Below, one piece after another: positions 15,091 through 21,552 of a stretch of DNA of 21,552 nucleotides. The DNA lies in assembly GCA_963592185.1 (NCBI GenBank), contig CAVAVT010000028.1, positions 1-21,552 of the forward strand, in the 5' to 3' direction. The first letter of the stretch is position 1, and each line of letters opens with the position of its first letter. Source of the stretch: CAVAVT01 sp963592185 (GTDB lineage Bacteria > Bacillota > Negativicutes > Selenomonadales > Selenomonadaceae). Under the pieces are notes generated by a model that saw nothing but the letters and a program-made list of their open reading frames with translations, was not told where the DNA came from and did no database searches. Made by a program: the position numbers and the translations under genes.

Positions 15091-16923
15091 TTACTTTTTT
15101 ACCGATTTGGAGGCTTCCTTTTCAGCCTTTGCCTTATCTATACCGGCCTTCTTTTTCTCCTTGGCTGCAGCCTTCTGTTTTTCCAGCTTTTCCTCTTCTA
15201 CACGCTTCTTGATATCCGGCCTAAGCTCAAACAGATACTCCTCCGGAATATTTGTTGCGCCATCCAAAAGCTTTAAATACTGTCTGTAGCTTTCCAGGGC
15301 ATTATTATGGTCATTCATGTCATCATAAATATCTCCCATAAGCTTATAGGTAACAGCGGTCTTTTCATCCAAAGACTTTGCCAGCTGCACATCAGCCAGC
15401 GCCATTGGAAGATTTCCCATCATTCTGTACACATCCGCCCTATTAAGGAAATTGTATACATTTTTGCCATCCATTTCCACAGCTTTATTTAAATCAGCCA
15501 ATGCCTCTGTAAAATTCCCCTGAACAGCCTTGGCACGGCCCAATATTGCATAATTTTCTGCCGGGTCGTCCTGATTCGTGCTTTTAAACACCCTGTCCAT
15601 CTGGTAAAGAGCCTTGTCAGCCATGCCGAAATCGCTGTATACATCGCTGTTGTGGCGGAGTTTCTTTACAAGCTCCGCCTTTGCGCTGCGAGCTGTCTGC
15701 AAATCATTCCTCAGCTTCTGGTCCTGCTCACGTTCTCTTGCCTCAAGCTGAAGCCGTCCGCCGCTATTTTTCTCTGCAGCATATGCCTTTTCCACAGCTT
15801 CCTTCAGCATCTGTCCGCCATAGCGGCGTTCAACAGCCTCCTTCAGCTCCTTATAAGCGCTGCTGTTATCCAAAAATTCCACAGCTCCGGACTCATTTAC
15901 TCTGAAATTCCACTCCGCAGCGGATTTCTTATCGTGGAAAGCCTTTGCCAGCCCTCCGGCAATAAGATATGCCTCCTCCGGGGTATTATCATAATCCGCA
16001 GAGGTTCTTTCAGCTGTAATCAGCTTCGTTCCGTCTATAAATATATTCTTTTTTTCCTGAACCCTCACGTGGCCTGCACTATACTCTGTAATCAGAGCAC
16101 TCATACGTGCCTCACGGACTGACATATCCGGATGGTCTGAAAGGTCGGATTTATCTGTTTCCTTGTCTCTACGCTCCCAGATATCAGTGGTTTCATACCT
16201 TGTGTAATAATCCATTCTGTACATGGCTGCAGCAGAGCCACCAGGATTGAACCCGGCACTTGCCAGAAGGTAGAAGCCCTCCTTGTCCGCCTCATTCTCT
16301 GAGGGCAAGGTAACATTTTTCATGATATTATATTCCGCAAGACCTGCGATGGCTCCCCAGTCTATATTGTCCACAGCCATTCCAAGGAAAGCCGCCCCGT
16401 ACATCTGAGCTGCCGCCGTAGCATAGTTGTTTGCACTATGCTGCTTAATGCCATGAATCATCTCATGGGCCAGCACTGAGGCAAGTTCAGCCTCGCTGTG
16501 GCGCATTCCATTTACCAGCCCTTTGTTGATGGTAATGTAATTGGTGGGAAAACATGCCGCATTATAGGTATCGTTGTTATTTATATCCCAGATAAAGGGA
16601 AGGGAATTTGCCGCCAATACGTATTTTCCATTTTTAACCAGACGGTTCATTATGCTGTCCACTATTGCGTGGTTATTTTCATTGTCGTCCCGGCCATTCT
16701 GAGCCACATCCTGCTTCCATATCATAATCTGGTTATAGGCATTGTTACCCATCTCCAGTATGCTGTCAAGACAGGATTTATATGCCAGTGTGGAGGCAAG
16801 TGCCCCGGCAGCAGCCACCCATGGGTCCACCTTGGCATATGCCACAGATGGTACTGTCACCATGGACGACAGGGCAATTGTACCTGTCAAAACAAGACTT
16901 GTAAGCTTTTTTCTCCATTGCAT
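15091..16923 (-). CDS. Secreted M48-family metallopeptidase with TPR repeats
   Basis: This is a zinc endopeptidase with a protein-interaction tail, expected outside the cytoplasmic membrane. The 610-residue product has a signal peptide (1-30) ending in VAYA. The M48 catalytic motif HEMIH is at 153-157, with the third zinc ligand E209 in SENEAD (ExxAD form). SDHPDMSVREARM (around 262-274) matches the M48 HP motif. A mostly helical middle (about 350-425) follows, then about three TPR units (about 455-550: AILGRAKAVQGNFTEALADL, NFLNRADVYRMMGNLPMA, KLMGDIYDDMNDHNNALESY). The Lys/Glu-rich tail (571-610) is probably coiled or disordered. The layout recalls BepA-like envelope proteases (M48 plus TPR). 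ATG 16923 has GAGAGGAG with an 8-nt spacer and follows hemW by 27 nt. The substrate is unknown. Confidence 0.92.
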   Translation of the reverse strand: MQWRKKLTSLVLTGTIALSSMVTVPSVAYAKVDPWVAAAGALASTLAYKSCLDSILEMGNNAYNQIMIWKQDVAQNGRDDNENNHAIVDSIMNRLVKNGKYVLAANSLPFIWDINNNDTYNAACFPTNYITINKGLVNGMRHSEAELASVLAHEMIHGIKQHSANNYATAAAQMYGAAFLGMAVDNIDWGAIAGLAEYNIMKNVTLPSENEADKEGFYLLASAGFNPGGSAAAMYRMDYYTRYETTDIWERRDKETDKSDLSDHPDMSVREARMSALITEYSAGHVRVQEKKNIFIDGTKLITAERTSADYDNTPEEAYLIAGGLAKAFHDKKSAAEWNFRVNESGAVEFLDNSSAYKELKEAVERRYGGQMLKEAVEKAYAAEKNSGGRLQLEAREREQDQKLRNDLQTARSAKAELVKKLRHNSDVYSDFGMADKALYQMDRVFKSTNQDDPAENYAILGRAKAVQGNFTEALADLNKAVEMDGKNVYNFLNRADVYRMMGNLPMALADVQLAKSLDEKTAVTYKLMGDIYDDMNDHNNALESYRQYLKLLDGATNIPEEYLFELRPDIKKRVEEEKLEKQKAAAKEKKKAGIDKAKAEKEASKSVKK

Positions 16924-16950
16924 CTGGCAAACTCCTCTCTAAAGGTCCGC

Positions 16951-18147
16951 CTACAGCAGAAATTCCTCAAAAACAATATTTCCGTACTTCATGCCAAGGT
17001 CTGTGAGCCTGACATATTCACCCTGCTCCTTGGAAACAGTTTCCAGCAGTTCCTTTTCCGTCATGGACTTCACAGCGTCACCGAATATTTCATAAAAATT
17101 ACGCCCGAAGGTATTCTGAAATGCCTCCACAGATATTCCCCGTACTGTTCTAAGGGCAAGAAAGGCAAATTCCGACATGGCTATCTCTTCAGTATATTCC
17201 TCTTCCTGCAAAATTCCAGGAATTTCACTTATACACTGTGGCTGAAAATTCATATTTCCCATGGCATCGATGTATTCCTGGATGCCTTCCACATGCAGGT
17301 AGCGGAATCCGCCCCAAAAGCCATGTGCACCCATTCCGGCACCAAGGTATGGCACGCCGGTCCAATACCCTGTATTGTGACAGCTTTCATATCCCTTTTT
17401 TGAAAAATTGGATACTTCATATCTATAGAAACCCAGCTTTGGCAGTTCCTCTGTCATATAGTCGTACATGGACTCCACCAGCTCATCCTCTGGTAGAAAA
17501 AGTTTACCCATGTCCTTCATTTTCATGAAGGCTGTGCCCTCCTCCAGCTGAAGTCCATAGATAGAAATATGGCTTATGGGAAGGTCCGCTGCCTGAGCCA
17601 CACTTTCCTTCAAATCCTCCAAAGTCTGCCCCGGAAGACCATACATCAGATCAAGACTTATATTTTGTATTCCATGGTCATATGCCATGCGTACAGCCTC
17701 TACAGCCTGAGCCGCCGTATGTATACGTCCGATTTTCTTCAGCAGGGCATCATTAAAGGTCTGTACCCCAAAGCTAATCCTGTTCACACCGCCATTCTTC
17801 AGAACATCCAAAAGCTCCTCTGTCACGGTTCCGGGATTTGCCTCTATGGTGTATTCTACAGCATTATTTATGGGATTATGCTGAAAAAACACTTTCTTTA
17901 TGGTATTAAAAATTTTTTCCAGCTGATGAGGCTCCAATGTAGTCGGGGTTCCGCCTCCTATATACACACTTTGTGGTGGATTAAAAATTCCCTCCGCCAG
18001 TAAAACAGAACCCTGTGCGGATAATTCCCGACACAGGGCCTCTGTATAATCCTCTTTATATTTGTTCCCTCCTGCTATGGAAGGAAAATCACAATAAAAG
18101 CATTTTTGACGGCAGAAGGGAATGTGTACGTATAATTCCCATTCCAT
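16951..18147 (-). CDS. hemW: Radical-SAM heme chaperone HemW
   Basis: HemW binds heme and is thought to deliver it to target proteins; it is often misannotated as coproporphyrinogen III oxidase HemN. The 398-residue product carries the radical-SAM cluster motif CRQKCFYC (C12, C16, C19) followed by DF. It therefore lacks the fourth cysteine of true HemN (CxxxCxxCxC). The GGGTPT SAM motif is at 64-69. The HemW hallmark HNxxYW is HNTGYW at 257-262, and the HemN_C-like region closes the protein. ATG 18147 has GGAGG with a 6-nt spacer and begins 13 nt after the lepA stop, a pairing conserved in many Bacillota. The usual next gene there, hrcA, is absent and an M48 peptidase takes its place. Confidence 0.96.
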   Translation of the reverse strand: MEWELYVHIPFCRQKCFYCDFPSIAGGNKYKEDYTEALCRELSAQGSVLLAEGIFNPPQSVYIGGGTPTTLEPHQLEKIFNTIKKVFFQHNPINNAVEYTIEANPGTVTEELLDVLKNGGVNRISFGVQTFNDALLKKIGRIHTAAQAVEAVRMAYDHGIQNISLDLMYGLPGQTLEDLKESVAQAADLPISHISIYGLQLEEGTAFMKMKDMGKLFLPEDELVESMYDYMTEELPKLGFYRYEVSNFSKKGYESCHNTGYWTGVPYLGAGMGAHGFWGGFRYLHVEGIQEYIDAMGNMNFQPQCISEIPGILQEEEYTEEIAMSEFAFLALRTVRGISVEAFQNTFGRNFYEIFGDAVKSMTEKELLETVSKEQGEYVRLTDLGMKYGNIVFEEFLL

Positions 18148-18160
18148 GCCAGGACCTCCG

Positions 18161-19957
18161 TTAGTCTATTTTCAAAATAGCCATGAATGCTTCCTGTGGA
18201 ACCTCTACACTGCCCACGGATTTCATGCGCTTCTTTCCTTCCTTCTGCTTTTCCAGAAGCTTTCTCTTACGGGAAATATCACCGCCGTAGCACTTTGCCA
18301 ATACGTCCTTGCGCATTGCACGGACATTTTCTCTGGCAATAATCTTGCTTCCCACAGCCGCCTGAATTGGAATTTCAAACATTTGCTGAGGGATGATTTC
18401 CTTAAGCTTCTGTGCCAGCTGTCGGCCTCGGTTTGCCGCATTGTCATTATGAACAATGGTGGAAAGTGCATCCACCGGCTCCCCGTTAAGGAGAATGTCC
18501 AGCTTAACCAGATTTGCCGCCTTGTAGTCAGCCAGCTCATAATCCAGTGAAGCGTAGCCTCTTGTGGAGGATTTCAGCTTGTCAAAGTAATCATAGATAA
18601 TCTCAGAAAGAGGAATATGGTATATAACCATAACTCTGTTCACATCCAGATAATCCATGGTTTGGAACTCGCCACGCTTGCTCTGGGAAACCTCCATTAC
18701 AGCGCCCACATAATCATTTGGAACAATGACTGTAGCTTTTACGTAAGGCTCTTCAATGCGTTCGATTTCAGTTCTTGGAGGAAGCTTTGAAGGATTGTCC
18801 ACTGTAACCATTTCACCATTGGTTTTGTAAACGTGATAAATAACGCTTGGAGCGGTGGTAATGAGCTTCAGATTATACTCTCTTTCCAGTCTTTCCTGAA
18901 TAACATCCATGTGAAGGAGTCCCAGGAATCCGCAGCGGTAGCCAAATCCCAAAGCTATGGAAGTCTCCGGCTCGAATATCAGCGCAGCATCATTGAGCTG
19001 CAGCTTTTCCAAAGCATCCTTAAGGTTGTCATAGTCAGCACTATCCACAGGATAAAGTCCGCAATACACCATAGGTGTAACTCCACGGTAGCCAGGCAGC
19101 GGTTCTGATGCCGGATTTTCAACGCTGGTAATGGTATCGCCTACGCTTACATCCTTAACATTTTTAATGCTGCCGCCAACAAATCCTACCTCTCCGGCAG
19201 AAAGTCCCGGCAAAGCTGTGGGAGCTGGCTTAAACACCCCCACATCTGTAACATCAAATACCTTGCCAGTGGCCATCATTTTCAGCTGCATACCTTTTTT
19301 AATATGGCCCTGCATAACTCTGATATGGGCAATAACACCCTTATAGGAATCAAAATAGGAATCGAAAATCAATGCCTGAAGAGGTGCATTATTATCCCCT
19401 TCAGGAGCTGGAACTTTTTCAACAATGGCATCCAGAATTTCCTCTATTCCAATACCAGCCTTTGCTGAAGCCAGCACAGCCTCAGAGGCATCCAGCCCTA
19501 TAACCTCTTCAATCTGATTCTTTACACGCTCAGGATCAGCACTGGGAAGGTCAATTTTATTTATTACAGGAATAATTTCCAAATCATGCTCAAGAGCCAT
19601 GTACACATTTGCCAGTGTCTGTGCCTCAACTCCCTGTGCAGCATCCACCACCAGCAGCGCACCCTCGCAGGCCGCAAGGCTTCTGGATACCTCATAGGTA
19701 AAGTCAACATGACCCGGTGTGTCAATGAGGTTCAGCTGATACATTTCCCCGTCTTTGCCCTTGTAGTCAAGGCTTACGGTCTGGGCCTTTATTGTAATTC
19801 CACGCTCTCTTTCCAGCTCCATATTATCGAGGACCTGGTTCTCCATTTCACGCTCGCTTAGTGTGCCGGTGTACTCTATGAGTCTGTCGGCTATGGTGGA
19901 TTTGCCATGGTCTATATGGGCTATAATCGAGAAATTACGTATATTTTTAGTTTCCAT
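18161..19957 (-). CDS. lepA: Elongation factor 4 (LepA), back-translocating ribosomal GTPase
   Basis: LepA is a ribosome-bound translational GTPase linked to back-translocation and to 30S maturation. The 598-residue product is full length. G1 is AHIDHGKST (13-21), G2 lies around RERGITIKAQT, G3 is DTPGHVDF (79-86), and G4 is NKID (133-136). Domain II, EF-G-like domains III and V, and the LepA C-terminal domain follow. The C-terminal part has AKCYGGDISRKRKLLEKQKEG, which is diagnostic. ATG 19957 has AAGGAG at 19969-19974, an 11-nt spacer. It is the first gene of the run lepA-hemW-M48 peptidase and is divergent from rpsT, with promoters for both in the 214-bp gap. Confidence 0.98.
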   Translation of the reverse strand: METKNIRNFSIIAHIDHGKSTIADRLIEYTGTLSEREMENQVLDNMELERERGITIKAQTVSLDYKGKDGEMYQLNLIDTPGHVDFTYEVSRSLAACEGALLVVDAAQGVEAQTLANVYMALEHDLEIIPVINKIDLPSADPERVKNQIEEVIGLDASEAVLASAKAGIGIEEILDAIVEKVPAPEGDNNAPLQALIFDSYFDSYKGVIAHIRVMQGHIKKGMQLKMMATGKVFDVTDVGVFKPAPTALPGLSAGEVGFVGGSIKNVKDVSVGDTITSVENPASEPLPGYRGVTPMVYCGLYPVDSADYDNLKDALEKLQLNDAALIFEPETSIALGFGYRCGFLGLLHMDVIQERLEREYNLKLITTAPSVIYHVYKTNGEMVTVDNPSKLPPRTEIERIEEPYVKATVIVPNDYVGAVMEVSQSKRGEFQTMDYLDVNRVMVIYHIPLSEIIYDYFDKLKSSTRGYASLDYELADYKAANLVKLDILLNGEPVDALSTIVHNDNAANRGRQLAQKLKEIIPQQMFEIPIQAAVGSKIIARENVRAMRKDVLAKCYGGDISRKRKLLEKQKEGKKRMKSVGSVEVPQEAFMAILKID

Positions 19958-19998
19958 ATATTTGAAAGCTCCTTTTCGAGTTAAAACAATTAACTAAT

Positions 19999-20028
19999 AT
20001 TATATCATTATATCCATTCTGCCCGCAA
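19999..20028 (-). promoter_or_regulatory. lepA promoter
   Basis: On the minus strand two TATAAT boxes occur at 20007-20012 and 19999-20004. The downstream one is 18 nt from TTGCGG (20023-20028), a plausible -35; the upstream one has no good -35. Transcription would start near 19992, leaving a short leader before the AAGGAG of lepA. Confidence 0.55.
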
Positions 20029-20108
20029 TCTATCTGTCAGTATACGCCCTAGCTATGGCAGCTGAATACCAGTAAATCACTCCAATTTTATGATTCTCTA
20101 AATAAAGG

Positions 20109-20137
20109 TTGATTTTTGATAATGAGCGTGATAAAAT
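20109..20137 (+). promoter_or_regulatory. rpsT promoter
   Basis: TTGATT (20109-20114) and TAAAAT (20132-20137) are 17 nt apart, with a TG-n extension before the -10. Transcription would start near 20144, giving a leader of under 30 nt that contains the G-rich ribosome site. It is divergent from the lepA promoter, and the two do not overlap. Confidence 0.7.
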
Positions 20138-20171
20138 ACATGAGTATTGAATTGTTAAGGGGGTGAACCAT

Positions 20172-20438
20172 TTGCCGAATATTAAATCATCGATCCTGAG
20201 TGTAAAAACCGATGCAAAGCGTCGTGCGAAGAACGCTGCTGAGAAGTCTCGTGTACGTACTGCTTCCCGTAAGGTTCTGGACGCTGTTGAAGCTGGAAAC
20301 GCTGATGAAGCTAAGTCCCTCCTTACTGTTGCATGCAAGACGATCGACCAGGCTGCTGCTAATCATGTATATCACAAGAACGCAGCTTCCCGTAAGAAGT
20401 CCCGTCTCGCTCGCAAGGTCAACAGCCTCGCAAAGTGA
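20172..20438 (+). CDS. rpsT: 30S ribosomal protein S20
   Basis: S20 is a small basic protein that binds 16S rRNA during 30S assembly. The 88-residue product starts (M)PNIKSSILSVKTDAKRRAKNAA, the standard S20 opening. It is rich in Lys, Arg and Ala and ends HKNAASRKKSRLARKVNSLAK. I chose TTG 20172 because it places the conserved PNIKS directly after the start and lies 6-7 nt after AAGGGGGTG. The in-frame GTG 20163 is part of that ribosome site and would add residues not seen in S20. It is the only plus-strand gene in the window and is monocistronic, with its own promoter and terminator. It shows strong codon bias towards GCT, CGT and AAG, as expected for a highly expressed gene. Confidence 0.97.
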   Translation: MPNIKSSILSVKTDAKRRAKNAAEKSRVRTASRKVLDAVEAGNADEAKSLLTVACKTIDQAAANHVYHKNAASRKKSRLARKVNSLAK

Positions 20439-20463
20439 TTTGCACCATCAGATAAGCATTAAG

Positions 20464-20492
20464 AGCCTGTCCCAATGGGACAGGCTTTTTTT
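20464..20492 (+). terminator. rpsT rho-independent terminator
   Basis: AGCCTGTCCC (20464-20473) and GGGACAGGCT (20477-20486) form a perfect 10-bp stem with a 3-nt loop, followed by seven T (20486-20492). It starts 26 nt after the rpsT stop. The T-run touches the stop codon of the convergent holA. Read from the minus strand, the stem is not followed by a T-run, so it acts mainly on rpsT. Confidence 0.95.
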
Positions 20493-21517
20493 CATGCCCT
20501 CTCGCATAGATCAATTATAATTGATTCCAAAAGTTCTTCGCCAGCCTGACCGGTTTTGAACAGGTAATCCGCATCCGTTAAATCTAAATAGGCTTTTTTC
20601 AAAGTTGCGTTTTTAAATCCCTGGCTTACTCTGCCAACCTTTTCCGCAATAAAAGGATTCAGTCCCATGGGACCTCCTAAAGCCCTTCCTCTCACGCCGG
20701 AATCCATGAGGTCCTTTGCCTGCCACAGCTGTTTCACATGTCTTGCCAGCATTCCCAGAAGCACTGGCAAATACACCCCGTTTTCCACCTGCTTGTGCAG
20801 CAGCCTTATTGCCTTTCCCGTCTGATGGGCGCTGACAGCATCCACCATGGCAAATCCGGATATTTCCGGGATATCCGAAAAAATCTGTGTAAGGTCAGCT
20901 TTATTTATGGTCTTTTTATCTGTATAAATTTTAAGCTTATCCAGCTCCTGATTCAAATAGGACAGAGACACTGACTGCATCATCCCCACAGCCTCAACAA
21001 AATAGCTGTATGCCTCCCTGTCGAAGCTGATGCCTATTTCCCTAAGCTTGTCCTGAAGCCAATCCCCAATGTTCCAGCTCTTTACTGGCTCGGCCTCCAG
21101 CACAGCCCCAGCTTTTTCTATTACCTTGTACAGCTTGCGTCTCTTGTCCGCCTTGCCTGGGTCCTCAAATATCACATAGCTGTAGTCAGGCATATTTTCC
21201 AAAAGCTTTTGGAGACGTTCCTTCCCTGTATCCTTAGTACTGCTATTGCTTTCCTTAAATAAATTATTTCCACGAACCAGCAATACATTTTTAGGCACAA
21301 AAAAGGGAGCTGTTTCTATCATTCCTATGAGGGATTCTGTATCTATTCCGGACTCAATAACAGTAAGTCCATCCCTTTTCTCTCCCTCATCAGCAAAAAG
21401 CATATCAAAAAGTACATTTTCAGCCTTTTCAATATAATAATGCTCTTCACCGGACAGCAGATAGACATGCTGCAGACCCTTTTGTTTTAAATTCCTGATA
21501 AACTCATTGTATTGCAC
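20492..21517 (-). CDS. holA: DNA polymerase III subunit delta
   Basis: HolA is the clamp-loader wrench subunit that opens the beta sliding clamp for loading. The 341-residue length is normal. It begins with HVYLLSGEEHYYIEKA, typical of the N-terminal AAA-like domain that, in delta, lacks a working Walker A. Further landmarks are APFFVPKNVLLVRGNN, SYVIFEDPGKADKRRKLYK, and the C-terminal collar helices ending ELLESIIIDLCER. The start is GTG 21517, with AGGGAG 7 nt upstream; no better ATG exists nearby. Its TGA stop (20492-20494) abuts the terminator of convergent rpsT. Its promoter would lie at or beyond the right edge of the window. holA next to rpsT is a common Bacillota arrangement. Confidence 0.95.
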   Translation of the reverse strand: MQYNEFIRNLKQKGLQHVYLLSGEEHYYIEKAENVLFDMLFADEGEKRDGLTVIESGIDTESLIGMIETAPFFVPKNVLLVRGNNLFKESNSSTKDTGKERLQKLLENMPDYSYVIFEDPGKADKRRKLYKVIEKAGAVLEAEPVKSWNIGDWLQDKLREIGISFDREAYSYFVEAVGMMQSVSLSYLNQELDKLKIYTDKKTINKADLTQIFSDIPEISGFAMVDAVSAHQTGKAIRLLHKQVENGVYLPVLLGMLARHVKQLWQAKDLMDSGVRGRALGGPMGLNPFIAEKVGRVSQGFKNATLKKAYLDLTDADYLFKTGQAGEELLESIIIDLCERA

Positions 21518-21552
21518 AGAAATACTCCCTTACACTCGTTTCAACATATATA

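Noticed and set aside
16498..17403. Long open frame on the plus strand (301 codons) across the hemW-M48 junction
   Set aside because: It overlaps two well-supported minus-strand genes and their ribosome sites, and its product has no family features.
16951..18147. Annotation as coproporphyrinogen III oxidase (HemN)
   Set aside because: The cluster motif lacks the fourth cysteine and the HNxxYW motif is present, which marks HemW rather than HemN.
1..21552. Mobile elements, CRISPR arrays, phage genes, tRNA/rRNA
   Set aside because: I saw no transposase or integrase reading frames, no regularly spaced repeats, and no tRNA-like cloverleaf sequences. Genes are continuous and housekeeping in type.

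Overview
The window reads as chromosomal core DNA from an anaerobic member of the Bacillota. Gene content fits a Gram-negative-type, non-sporulating lineage such as the Negativicutes (Selenomonas/Anaerovibrio-like). That placement is an inference from four things: the holA/rpsT/lepA/hemW neighbourhood typical of Bacillota, the absence of the sporulation genes (gpr, spoIIP) that often sit between rpsT and lepA, a TAXI-type TRAP transporter, and single-domain Gram-positive-style DhaM. Base composition is moderate. Shine-Dalgarno sites are strong (AGGAGG/AAGGAG-like), and TTG and GTG starts are frequent. All genes except rpsT lie on the minus strand, so transcription runs from high to low coordinates.

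Layout in minus-strand transcription order. holA (DNA polymerase III delta) at the right edge converges on plus-strand rpsT (ribosomal protein S20). An intergenic region with divergent promoters separates rpsT from lepA. Then follows a tightly spaced run: lepA (elongation factor 4), hemW (radical-SAM heme chaperone), a secreted M48 metallopeptidase with TPR repeats, a DhaM-like PTS phosphocarrier, a divergent ftsZ, and tcdA (tRNA ct6A dehydratase). It closes at a good rho-independent terminator (12595..12631).

Next is a self-contained TRAP-TAXI uptake operon: a lipoprotein solute receptor, a small membrane-anchored DUF1850 protein, and a fused 4TM/12TM permease. It has its own promoter region, an 18-bp palindrome in the leader, an internal terminator just after the receptor gene, and an end terminator. 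The internal terminator overlaps the start of the DUF1850 gene and probably gives an excess of receptor over permease.

After that come queF (queuosine biosynthesis), comEA (DNA uptake) and an unrecognised exported protein, ended by a terminator. Last is the uvrB-uvrA-uvrC operon for nucleotide excision repair, with its own TATAAT promoter; uvrC runs off the left edge just short of its C-terminus.

I see no mobile elements, CRISPR arrays, tRNA or rRNA genes, or clear riboswitches, and no gene-free stretch longer than 300 bases. I did not find an obviously new multi-gene system. The points most worth a second look are the terminator embedded in the DUF1850 start region, the divergent FtsZ outside a division cluster, the DhaM without DhaK/DhaL, and the TRAP leader palindrome.
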